Assembly: GCF_900177665.1 (NCBI RefSeq)
Contig: NZ_FXAW01000003.1
Coordinates: 1 to 64,000 of the forward strand
Direction: 5' to 3'
DNA from: Marivirga sericea
Lineage (GTDB): Bacteria; Bacteroidota; Bacteroidia; Cytophagales; Cyclobacteriaceae
DNA length: 64,000 nucleotides
Position numbers and translations under genes: made by a program. The notes beneath the pieces were generated by a model. That model was not told the DNA's origin and searched no databases. It saw only the letters and a program-made list of their open reading frames with translations. Below, piece after piece: positions 54,551 through 61,585 of the stretch; position 1 is the stretch's first letter; every line of letters starts with the position of its first letter.

Positions 54551-55135
54551 TTATTCTTGAATGCTATCACTATCTACTTGAGAAGAATCTTTTTCCACTT
54601 CTTCACGCACCTTTTGCCATTTTTCTCTTTGCTCCTTTTTCTTTTCCCGGTCTTGAACAAAATCGGTTATTGGTCCCAAATCAAAATCAGCCTTCATAAG
54701 TGCAGGAACTTGTGAAATATCGAATTTACCTTCTAAAAAACCAACAAAAAGCCCTTCCTTTGTATCAGCAGAAGCATATAAAACATCGTCTCGTCCTTCA
54801 GGTGCCTTTATTTCAATGTCTGTATTTTGAATTCTAGCAGTAAAAATCGACTCCCAGTTGGTAAAGTCTTGTTCGCTTTTCCATTCTGCATAAGCTTCCT
54901 TTTTCGATTCATCATCCAAAATGATTTGCAGGACATGCAATTTTTTAATGCCCTTGGTAGCCTCCTCAAACTCAGGATTATTTTTTGAATTAATCATTTT
55001 CAGATTACTAGGGTATAGATTAATATTCAGACTGTGAATTTCTTTTTGCTGCAGGTCTTTTAAGGGATCTTCTATTTTTTTTTCGCAAGCAGAGAATAAA
55101 ACTAAAATGAATAAGGTAAGGATTAGTATTCGCAT
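54551..55135 (-). CDS. DUF4252-like lipoprotein
   Basis: 194 residues. A lipoprotein signal (MRILILTLFILVLFSAC, Cys17) precedes a domain that can be laid along the DUF4252 protein encoded upstream: TKGIKKLHVLQIIL with TGLKGIKLIAN, and GFLEGKFDISQVPALMK with SIFGEIDLKQMSKMA. It therefore looks like a diverged paralogue. The C-terminus is a charged helix (DREKKKEQREKWQKVREEVE) followed by an acidic Ser/Asp tail. DUF4252 proteins have no known activity and are often found with ECF sigma factors in Bacteroidota. The paralogy is my alignment by eye. Confidence 0.7.
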   Translation of the reverse strand: MRILILTLFILVLFSACEKKIEDPLKDLQQKEIHSLNINLYPSNLKMINSKNNPEFEEATKGIKKLHVLQIILDDESKKEAYAEWKSEQDFTNWESIFTARIQNTDIEIKAPEGRDDVLYASADTKEGLFVGFLEGKFDISQVPALMKADFDLGPITDFVQDREKKKEQREKWQKVREEVEKDSSQVDSDSIQE

Positions 55136-55213
55136 GATTTCAGTATTTAAAAATGAAAAAAAGCAAGGTAAGCTATTGCTTGCCCTTGCTAAAGTTGGTT
55201 TTATTTTTCAAAA

Positions 55214-55744
55214 CTATTTTTGGTCATCTTCCATATTCTCCAATTGCTCTAAATTTTCCATTCCGGAAATATTAAGTCCCTTAGCCATTTTGGACATTTG
55301 TTTTAGGTCGATCTCACCGAAGATACTTGCAGCAACAAAACTGCTATCACTTCCTACCAACATTACTAATTCGCTTACTTTTCCTCCGTTCTCTTGAATA
55401 AGGAATCTAATATCAGAATTCCCATCTCTCACGGTCATCAATTCATCGTAGCCTTTTAAAAATGCTGCGTTTGCCTCTGAAAATAAAGCTGCGCCTTCAC
55501 TAGTTTTACTGTTGGCAATTAATTTAATGCCTTTCAAACCTGTCACTGCTTTCTTCATGGCTTCTTCCTCTTCTCCCTCCACTTCGAAGTTGGAGAATAA
55601 TTCTATCATACGCTGATTCACCGAAACTATTGTAAATGACTCGTTTGTCGAGTATTTATTGTAAAATTTCATGAATTCAGTATTCTGTGCCTGTGCTGCT
55701 ATACTTACTAAAGCAAATGCAACTATTAATCCTATCTTTTTCAT
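55214..55744 (-). CDS. DUF4252 secreted protein
   Basis: 176 residues with a cleavable signal (MKKIGLIVAFALVSIAAQAQ). The mature protein has the DUF4252 pattern: FMKFYNKYSTNESFTIVSVNQRMIELF (in parts), an acidic spacer, TGLKGIKLIANSKTSEGAALF, the central YDELMTVRDGNSDIRFLIQENGG (in parts) and SELVMLVGSDSSFVAASIFGEIDL (in parts). The function of the family is unknown. It lies between the anti-sigma-like gene, separated by a 191-base hairpin-rich gap, and its lipoprotein paralogue (78-base gap). Both probably belong to the regulon or operon of the sigma factor. Confidence 0.85.
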   Translation of the reverse strand: MKKIGLIVAFALVSIAAQAQNTEFMKFYNKYSTNESFTIVSVNQRMIELFSNFEVEGEEEEAMKKAVTGLKGIKLIANSKTSEGAALFSEANAAFLKGYDELMTVRDGNSDIRFLIQENGGKVSELVMLVGSDSSFVAASIFGEIDLKQMSKMAKGLNISGMENLEQLENMEDDQK

Positions 55745-55752
55745 ATTTATTC

Positions 55753-55930
55753 GAGTTTTAAGTACTGAGTTTTAAGTTTTAAGTATTAGGTATTGAGATT
55801 TAAATCAATTGATAATTATCTATTTTTAAGCATTTTCCGGTCTGACCTCCGGTACTGACCTTTTTGTCTATTTTTCCCGATTCGTACCTCTCGGGATCTT
55901 CGCTACGCTACGACTAGAATCTTGATTCTA
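55753..55930. repeat. Hairpin-rich intergenic element inside the sigma/DUF4252 gene series
   Basis: Near the DUF4252 gene (about 55753-55795) are staggered copies of GAGTTTTAAGTA and AGTATT-type words. Then follow short hairpins: GGTC-T-GACC (55839-55847) with a second partial copy GGTactgACC, TCCCGA/TCGGGA (55875-55880, 55891-55896) and TAGAATC/GATTCTA around TT (55915-55930). A TCGCTACGCTACGAC word sits between. No coding frame fits. It resembles the dispersed intergenic repeats common in Cytophagales genomes. Confidence 0.5.
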
Positions 55931-55935
55931 TCTAA

Positions 55936-56460
55936 TCATCCATCCTGCCCTTTCTTCTTTTCCTTCCTTTCTGGTTGAAAAGTGTTTTTCACTTTCTCTT
56001 GAGCTGTATTAATCATTTCAAGTGAGCTTAAATGTTTTTTGCCATGATTCATCATGGAAGCCATCAATTCCAAAGTGGCTTTTGCTTCTTGGTAAGCTTT
56101 TTGCTCTTCTTGAGCCAACTGCCTTTGCTCTTGCTGTTGTGGCATCCACCATGCAAAGAATCCTAAAGCCATGATTACTAGAACTGAAGCGGCCACTTTC
56201 ATCCAATTCCATTTATCTTTAGGCTGAGACTTCTTATGAATCTCTTTCATAATATTCTGATCGAAGTCATCCCCTAAACTTAGTTTTTGCTTTGCATCTT
56301 CATGGCCTTCAAACCACTCTGCCATCTGTCGTAGCTCACCACTTAATTCGTTCCTATTTGCCTGCAGTTCACTTTTGAACTGACTTTCTTCTACTTGACT
56401 GAGCTCTCCCAGCCAGTATTTTTCAAGCTGTTGTTCGAGTTTTTTTAATGCCATGGTCAT
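55936..56460 (-). CDS. Membrane anti-sigma-factor-like protein
   Basis: 174 residues (an ATG at 56454 is also possible). The cytoplasmic N-terminal part (KYWLGELSQVEESQFKSEL, AEWFEGHED) looks like the sigma-binding region of Bacteroidota anti-sigma proteins. A single membrane helix follows (about 88-104, VAASVLVIMALGFFAWW), then a Gln/Glu-rich periplasmic coiled region (QQQEQRQLAQEEQKAYQEA) and a basic end. It overlaps the sigma factor gene by 38 bases, the usual arrangement for a sigma/anti-sigma pair. No zinc-finger (HxxxCxxC) is present. The call is by context and topology. Confidence 0.72.
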   Translation of the reverse strand: MTMALKKLEQQLEKYWLGELSQVEESQFKSELQANRNELSGELRQMAEWFEGHEDAKQKLSLGDDFDQNIMKEIHKKSQPKDKWNWMKVAASVLVIMALGFFAWWMPQQQEQRQLAQEEQKAYQEAKATLELMASMMNHGKKHLSSLEMINTAQEKVKNTFQPERKEKKKGQDG

Positions 56461-56974
56461 TTATTTTTTGCATGCTTGCTTTCAAAAATTTTCTTGAGCG
56501 GAAGAGGTCAGATTTCACTTGTGCCTCTGATATTTCCAAAGTTTCCGCTATCTCCTGATAGCTATTTCCTTCCACTTCTCTTAAAATGAATACAGTCTTT
56601 TGCTTTTCACTCAACTGCTCCATCACTTCCTGCATAATTTTCCATTGATCTTGCCAAAGGGAAATCGTACCGGGGTCTTGCCCAAAAGTCTTTTCTAACT
56701 TGAGCGAATCTTGATGCTTCTGGACCGTTTTCTTCTTTCTTAATCTATCCAAGCAAATATTTTTAACTATTTGCATACCCCATGCCTCAGGGTTTTCAAC
56801 TGATTCCCAATCTGCCCTTTTATCCCAAATCTTAATCAAAGCTTCTTGGGTAGCATCTTTAGCTTCCTCTTCATCTTTCAAGAAGTAGAAGCCAAAGCGG
56901 AAGAGCTTATTCTTTTGGCTCAGGTAGATATTTTTAAAGTAGTTTTCTTCGCTCATTTCATATAGGAGATGCAC
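56423..56974 (-). CDS. ECF-type RNA polymerase sigma-70 factor
   Basis: 183 residues from 56974; the in-frame ATG at 56956 (MSEENYFKNIY) is an equally plausible start. Region 2 is clear in FRFGFYFLKDEEEAKDATQE with ALIKIWDKRADW, and region 4 in LSEKQKTVFILREVEGNSYQEIAETL with SEAQVKSDLFRSRKFLK. Regions 1.1 and 3 are absent, as in all ECF factors. It should direct transcription of a small stress regulon and be held inactive by the overlapping membrane protein. The downstream DUF4252 and ABC genes are the likely nearest targets. Confidence 0.95.
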   Translation of the reverse strand: MHLLYEMSEENYFKNIYLSQKNKLFRFGFYFLKDEEEAKDATQEALIKIWDKRADWESVENPEAWGMQIVKNICLDRLRKKKTVQKHQDSLKLEKTFGQDPGTISLWQDQWKIMQEVMEQLSEKQKTVFILREVEGNSYQEIAETLEISEAQVKSDLFRSRKFLKASMQKINDHGIKKTRTTA

Positions 56975-57400
56975 TAGTGAAGTGAAAGTTACAGAGAATT
57001 TGAATTTATTTTTATAAATAAGGATATAATGATTTATTTAACTGATAATCATCATCTTACAAAAATTATTAAATTCAATCCAGATTTAATTAGTCTTATT
57101 TTCTAAGTATAATTTAAATGCTAAGATTTAACTTACTTTCTTTTTGCATAAACAAAAAGAAACAAAAATTCTAGAAAGTTTAATGCATCAACCCACAAGG
57201 CCAACGCTGGCCCGCTAAACTTTCCTCCTTCCCGTTTTTCCGAGTTCCTCGGAAGTGGTCGTGTAAATTCACTTCTCACCAATTAATAAAAATCATACTT
57301 TTCTACTATAATATAAGTTTCTATTTAGTTTTTTTGATTAAAAAAATGGAGGAAATCCAGTAAAGAAGTATCTTTCGGACTTTACCTAGAAAATCTCAAT
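56975..57400. other. Intergenic region upstream of the sigma factor
   Basis: 426 bases between divergent genes. 56975-57130 is plain AT-rich DNA that should carry the sigma gene promoter, though no TAnnTTTG match was found. The palindromic element at 57137-57254 fills the middle, and about 145 bases separate it from the next gene. No coding frame was recognised. Confidence 0.45.
57137..57254. repeat. Palindromic intergenic element with four nested hairpins
   Basis: TTTCTTTTTG (57137-57146) pairs perfectly with CAAAAAGAAA (57153-57162). GAAAGTTTA (57174-57182) pairs with TAAACTTTC (57216-57224), enclosing GGCC/GGCC (57199-57202, 57209-57212). TTCCGAG (57238-57244) pairs with CTCGGAA (57248-57254). 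The TTTCTTTTTG-loop-CAAAAAGAAA module with a following GGCC..GGCC is a type of dispersed intergenic sequence I know from Bacteroidota genomes. No coding frame fits. Confidence 0.65.
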
Positions 57401-57973
57401 ATGAAAATACTTTTCAGTCTAACAATACTAGTATTCACATTTAATTCAATTCTGACAGCCCAAGACGAAAAAGACAACCACCTGCTGTTTTGGGAAAAGC
57501 TAGAACAACATTGTGGAAAGGCCTATGCAGGGAAAGTGGTGACCGCTCCTGTTCCTAAGGATTTTCTACAACAAAATTTAGTGATGCACTTCAAGTCATG
57601 TGGAGAAGGACAGATTAGAGTTCCTTTTGTAGTAGGTGAAAATCGCTCAAGAACCTGGATTTTTACTTTGAATGATCAGAGTATTCAATTAAAACATGAT
57701 CACAGACATGAAGATGGAAGTCCAGACGATATTACTATGTACGGAGGCACGAGCCCTAATACGGGATTTGCTGAATTACAATATTTCCCTGCCGATCAAG
57801 AAACCGTAGATCTAATCCCTTATGCAGCTGGAAATGTATGGTGGGTCAGTATTACGGATTCTACTTTTACTTACAATTTAAGAAGAGTAAGTAGTGATAA
57901 GCCTATAAGAGTGGAATTTGATTTGACAGAAGAAGTGGCAGCACCCAAAGCACCATGGGGTTGGGACAAATAA
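57401..57973 (+). CDS. Conserved secreted protein of unknown function
   Basis: 190 residues with a signal peptide (MKILFSLTILVFTFNSILTAQ). The mature part contains a notable polar motif, LKHDHRHEDGSPDDITMYGG, with His/Asp spacing that could bind metal, and two cysteines (QHCGKAYAG and HFKSCGEGQ) that could form a disulfide. A beta-rich middle (VPFVVGENRSRTWIFTLN) and VWWVSITDSTFTYNLRRV suggest a compact beta-barrel-like fold. I do not recognise the family. It is in the same direction as the pirin gene, 69 bases upstream of it, and could share its transcript. Confidence 0.75.
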   Translation: MKILFSLTILVFTFNSILTAQDEKDNHLLFWEKLEQHCGKAYAGKVVTAPVPKDFLQQNLVMHFKSCGEGQIRVPFVVGENRSRTWIFTLNDQSIQLKHDHRHEDGSPDDITMYGGTSPNTGFAELQYFPADQETVDLIPYAAGNVWWVSITDSTFTYNLRRVSSDKPIRVEFDLTEEVAAPKAPWGWDK

Positions 57974-58042
57974 TAATTTCCAGATTCTTTATAAAACTTA
58001 GAGAAGCTTATTGGAGTTAAATTCTAAAATCATTTTATTATT

Positions 58043-58924
58043 ATGTCAAATATTTCCTTAATAATAGAAGAACGCGCTGCGGATATCGGTAATTTTATGG
58101 TAGGTAGACTGCTGCCCTTTAAACAAAAAAGAGCAGTTGGTCCTTTTGTTTTTATAGATCATATGGGACCTGCCGCTTTAAATGATCATGAAAACTTAGA
58201 TGTTCCTCCACATCCACATATTGGCTTATCGACCCTAACCTATCTATTTGAAGGTTCTATCATGCATAAAGATAGCATTGGTAGCGAGATAGAAATTAAA
58301 CCAGGAGCCGTAAACTGGATGACTGCAGGAAAGGGCGTTGTGCATTCAGAGCGAACACCAGAATATTTAAGAAATTCTGATAAAAATTTACACGGATTAC
58401 AAATTTGGGTAGCACTACCTAAAGAACTAGAAAATTCAGATCCTTCTTTTACGCATATTGATGCAGATAAAATTCCGCAATGGAATGATAATGGCCTCGA
58501 AATCAAATTAATTGCCGGAAAAGCATTTGGAAAGGAATCGCCTGTTCCAGTTCACAGCAATCTCTACTTTATTGAAATTAAAAGCAGCAAGGCGCAAAAA
58601 GTAAATATTGGCAAGGACCTGTTTGGTGAAAGTGCTTTGTATATTTTAGAAGGTACTATTAAAAGTGATGGCAATACTTATGATCCCAAACAAATACTAG
58701 TTGCAACAGACAGTAAATTGTGTGAATTCGAAATAGGCGAAAATTCAACGGTTTACATTTTCGGAGGAGAACCTTTCCCTGAAGAACGCTATATTAATTG
58801 GAATTTTGTTTCCTCTGATAAGGAAGTGCTAAGACAAGCAAGACAAGATTGGATTGATCAAAAATTTCCCAAAGTGCCTGGGGAAAATGACTTTGTGCCT
58901 TATCCTAACTTCAAATTAAAATAA
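58043..58924 (+). CDS. Pirin-family bicupin protein
   Basis: 293 residues, two cupin domains. The four metal ligands of human pirin are conserved almost in register: His57 and His59 in PPHPHIGLST, and His101 and Glu103 in GKGVVHSERTPE. Bacterial pirins include quercetin 2,3-dioxygenases and proteins of unknown role in redox stress. The C-terminal cupin (GESALYILEGTIKSDGNTYD) lacks obvious ligands. Its neighbours, MarR and an alkene reductase in the same direction, suggest a part in the response to electrophiles or quinones. That functional link is inference. Confidence 0.93.
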   Translation: MSNISLIIEERAADIGNFMVGRLLPFKQKRAVGPFVFIDHMGPAALNDHENLDVPPHPHIGLSTLTYLFEGSIMHKDSIGSEIEIKPGAVNWMTAGKGVVHSERTPEYLRNSDKNLHGLQIWVALPKELENSDPSFTHIDADKIPQWNDNGLEIKLIAGKAFGKESPVPVHSNLYFIEIKSSKAQKVNIGKDLFGESALYILEGTIKSDGNTYDPKQILVATDSKLCEFEIGENSTVYIFGGEPFPEERYINWNFVSSDKEVLRQARQDWIDQKFPKVPGENDFVPYPNFKLK

Positions 58925-58993
58925 TTTAAACCGATCCATAAACTTTTCTCTCTGATGATCGTATTTATATTCCATGGCACATAAATCCATGGA

Positions 58994-59437
58994 ATGCTTA
59001 TGGAAATAGAAAAAGCTATAAATCATCAATTTCAAAATGAAACTCAAAAACTAATTGCTGAATTGCTGTATTCTGCTAATTGGTTGGAGAACCTCATAGC
59101 AAAGGCTCTAAAACCATTGGACATTTCCTTTCAACAATTAAACGCTTTACGAATAATTAATGGGCAGGAAGAAAATAAAGCCAATGTGCAGGTCATTAAG
59201 GATAGAATGATTGATGATCGCTCCAATGTTTCCCGATTGCTCAATAAGCTATGCGAAAAGGGGCTTACCCTTAAAGATAGATGTACACAGGATCAGAGAG
59301 TGGTGTATATAGCGCTAACTGAAAAAGGTAAAGAAGTAATGAAGCAGGGAAAAGAAAAGATGGAGCAAATTCAATTTTCATTGGACAACAAAAACCTTCA
59401 AAGGTTAAATAATCTATTAGAAGAACTTAGATCATAA
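58994..59437 (+). CDS. MarR-family transcriptional regulator
   Basis: 147 residues; the second ATG at 59000 (MEIEKAINH) is also possible. The winged-helix core is visible: ISFQQLNALRIINGQEE, IKDRMIDDRSNVSRLLNKLCEKGLTLKDR (in parts), then the wing DQRVVYIALTEKGKEVMKQG, with dimerisation helices at both ends. MarR dimers usually repress adjacent detoxification genes and let go when bound by phenolic ligands or when a cysteine is oxidised; this protein has cysteines (LCEKG, RCTQD) near the DNA-binding part. The alkene reductase gene begins 31 bases downstream and is the likely target. Confidence 0.92.
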   Translation: MLMEIEKAINHQFQNETQKLIAELLYSANWLENLIAKALKPLDISFQQLNALRIINGQEENKANVQVIKDRMIDDRSNVSRLLNKLCEKGLTLKDRCTQDQRVVYIALTEKGKEVMKQGKEKMEQIQFSLDNKNLQRLNNLLEELRS

Positions 59438-59468
59438 ATTCAATCAAGCACAATTTAATTACATAAAA

Positions 59469-60578
59469 ATGGATACAAATCAAGCATTATTAAAACCTAT
59501 TAAAATAGGAGATTTAACACTAAAAAATAGAGTCATAATGGCTCCAATGACAAGAAGTAGAGCTGATAATCCTGATAAAATAGCTACTGCAGCACTACAA
59601 GGGACCTATTATCAGCAAAGAGCTTCCGCAGGTTTAATCATTACTGAAGGTTCTCAAGTTTCAGAAAAGGCTGTAGGATATATTAACACACCAGGTATCC
59701 ACACAAAAGCACAAACGGAAGCATGGAAAGAGGTTACCAAAATGGTGCATGATGAGGGTGGTAAAATATTTATTCAACTTTGGCATGTAGGCAGGATATC
59801 GCATCCTGATTTTCACAATGGAGAACTACCACAGGCTCCTTCAGCGCTTAATCCTGAAGCAAAATCATTTACTCCAGATGGCTTCAAAGAAACCGTTACT
59901 CCAAAAGAGATGACTGTAGAAGACATTAAGCAAACTATACAGGATTTCAAAAATGCAGCTGCCAATGCATGGGAAGCAGGATTTGATGGCGTTGAAATTC
60001 ATTCATCAAATGGTTATTTATTGCATCAATTCTTTAGTTCTACTTCTAATATTCGTGAAGATGAGTATGGAGGTTCTATAGAAAACAGAGCCAAGATACT
60101 TTTTGAAATAATTGATGAGATTAAACAAGTGATGCCTGAAAACAGAATTGGGTTAAGATTAAATCCTTCACTGCACGGTATTTTCGGAATGACTTTAAAT
60201 GAAGAAACGATTCCAACTTTCGACTATATTATTGAAAAGTTAAATGATTATGATTTAGCTTATTTACACTTATCAGAACCTTTCAATGATGTATCAGATG
60301 TAGAAGGAGCCGTTACTGAAATAGCCAAACGATACCGACCAATGTACAAAGGCAACTTGATGATCAACGCACATTTCGACAGGGAATCGGGTAATAAAGT
60401 AATTGAAGATGGAGATGCCGATATGGTAGCCTATGGAAAGCCTTACATCTCAAATCCTGATTTAGTGGAACGTTTTGAAAGCGGGGCGGAGCTTGCAGAA
60501 TTTGATACTGATACTTTCTATACACCTGGCCATAAAGGTTATACAGATTATCCCAAATTGCAAGAAGTAGAAAATTAA
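59469..60578 (+). CDS. Old yellow enzyme family alkene reductase (NemA-like)
   Basis: 369 residues, a full-length FMN TIM barrel. The N-terminus LKNRVIMAPMTRSRAD binds flavin. The substrate-anchoring pair is His178 and Asn181 in VEIHSSNGYLLHQF, and DEYGGSIENRAKILFEII closes the barrel half. These enzymes reduce activated C=C bonds of enones, maleimides and nitro compounds with NAD(P)H, which removes toxic electrophiles. Co-direction with MarR (31-base gap) and pirin mirrors the nemR-nemA arrangement in function, though nemR of E. coli is a TetR protein. A terminator follows. Confidence 0.95.
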   Translation: MDTNQALLKPIKIGDLTLKNRVIMAPMTRSRADNPDKIATAALQGTYYQQRASAGLIITEGSQVSEKAVGYINTPGIHTKAQTEAWKEVTKMVHDEGGKIFIQLWHVGRISHPDFHNGELPQAPSALNPEAKSFTPDGFKETVTPKEMTVEDIKQTIQDFKNAAANAWEAGFDGVEIHSSNGYLLHQFFSSTSNIREDEYGGSIENRAKILFEIIDEIKQVMPENRIGLRLNPSLHGIFGMTLNEETIPTFDYIIEKLNDYDLAYLHLSEPFNDVSDVEGAVTEIAKRYRPMYKGNLMINAHFDRESGNKVIEDGDADMVAYGKPYISNPDLVERFESGAELAEFDTDTFYTPGHKGYTDYPKLQEVEN

Positions 60579-60601
60579 AGTCTAGTAGTTTAGTATGGTT
60601 G

Positions 60602-60634
60602 AGCCGCCTTGATGAGAATTGAGGTGGCTTTTTT
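60602..60634 (+). terminator. Rho-independent terminator of the alkene reductase gene
   Basis: AGCCGCCT (60602-60609) pairs with AGGTGGCT (60622-60629) through seven Watson-Crick pairs and one G-U pair. A run of T follows. Confidence 0.85.
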
Positions 60635-60730
60635 ATTTTATAATTTTCTTTTTGTGTAACGCTATTTCAAGACGAGACACCCCTTGAAAACCAAAAAAGC
60701 CCCTTAAAATCAATCAAGAGGCTTTTATTG

Positions 60731-61129
60731 TGGAGTTGGAGGGATTCGAACCCTCGTCCGGATAAGGAAACGATGCATCTTCTACATGCTTAGTTACTAA
60801 TTAGGTTTTCGAGCCTGTTATGGAAAGTAACAGTCCTGTTGCAGGCCTTAGCTATTTTAGTTTCGCAATGGCTTAATAGCATCACCATGCTAGTTTCTCC
60901 TTTCGACACTCCTTGACCGCTCCCGGAAAAACGAAGGAACGAGGAATGTGGCTGGGGAATCCTTTTGGGGACTCAACCCTTAAAGCTTTATCTTAATAAA
61001 TTAAGATTATGCAGCCATGGCGTAATTAGATTCGCCAATTATAGTTGGAATGAATTACTTAAGGATGTACATTCTCCACCCTGCATGCTAATACATAATT
61101 CACACTTACCGTCAATACCGGTCAACCCC
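60731..61129 (-). ncRNA. ssrA: Transfer-messenger RNA (tmRNA)
   Basis: About 399 bases. The 5' end GGGGTTG (61129-61123) pairs with CAACTCC near the 3' end (60738-60732) as the acceptor stem, with one G-U pair. The T arm is GAGGG-TTCGAAT-CCCTC. The tag frame at 61036-61007 reads GESNYAMAA followed by TAA, matching the AA-ending degradation tags recognised by ClpXP. The discriminator A at 60731 is followed by CA rather than CCA, so the CCA end must be added by the Cca enzyme. tmRNA with SmpB rescues ribosomes stalled on broken messages. Confidence 0.96.
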
Positions 61130-61166
61130 ATATGTCAATTTATTACACCTTCCATTTGAAGGGCTA

Positions 61167-61174
61167 CAAATGTA
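61167..61174 (-). promoter_or_regulatory. Candidate -7 element of the tmRNA promoter
   Basis: The minus strand reads TACATTTG (TAnnTTTG match) 38 bases upstream of the mature 5' end. It implies a short 5' leader of about 30 bases that RNase P would remove. Confidence 0.4.
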
Positions 61175-61354
61175 CAATATTACATTCAATTCTAAAGCTG
61201 CAATATCCAATTCTTTAACACGAGCTTGTAGATTAAAAGTTTATATATATCTCAAAAAACAAAATTTGAAATAACAACCTCTTGCTTTTCAAGCTCTTAC
61301 ACATTTCCCTGATATTTTTCTCCCTCCCCTATTTACATTTCCGATCATTCTACT

Positions 61355-61362
61355 TACCTTTG
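61355..61362 (+). promoter_or_regulatory. -7 element of the SRP RNA promoter
   Basis: TACCTTTG matches TAnnTTTG exactly and ends 5 bases before the RNA start predicted independently from the terminal stem (61367). The two lines of evidence agree. Confidence 0.6.
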
Positions 61363-61366
61363 CAAC

Positions 61367-61457
61367 GGCAAATCGGCACGACCAGCTCCTGCTGAATTCC
61401 CCCAGGACCGGAAGGTAGCAAGGGTAGGCGGTCGTAGCGGTGCGATGTTGGTTTGCC
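61367..61457 (+). ncRNA. ffs: Signal recognition particle RNA, small bacterial type
   Basis: About 91 bases. The terminal stem is GGCAAA (61367-61372) with TTTGCC (61452-61457). The apical helix 8 contains the invariant GGAA tetraloop (61410-61413) flanked by CCAGGACC on one side and GGTAGCAAGGGTAGG on the other, the Ffh-binding symmetric and asymmetric loops. A T-rich tract follows the 3' end. The RNA binds Ffh and, with FtsY, targets nascent membrane proteins. It is divergent from tmRNA. Confidence 0.95.
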
Positions 61458-61538
61458 ATTTTTCTTCTCTCCCCCTACTCTCATTACATTTTCCTGACAA
61501 CACTCTTCATTTGAAAAGTTATTTTCCAATTTATGTCT

Positions 61539-61546
61539 TACCTTTG
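61539..61546 (+). promoter_or_regulatory. -7 element of the transaldolase promoter
   Basis: TACCTTTG matches TAnnTTTG exactly, 39 bases before the ATG at 61586, and is identical to the SRP RNA element. A TTTG at 61510-61513 is 25 bases upstream, longer than the usual spacing, so the -33 site is uncertain. Confidence 0.5.
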
Positions 61547-61585
61547 CCCAAGATTAATTGAATTAAAAATAACCCTTTCTACACA

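Noticed and set aside
60965-61159. 64-codon open frame on the plus strand
   Set aside because: It lies inside the tmRNA gene, whose acceptor stem, T arm and tag explain the sequence.
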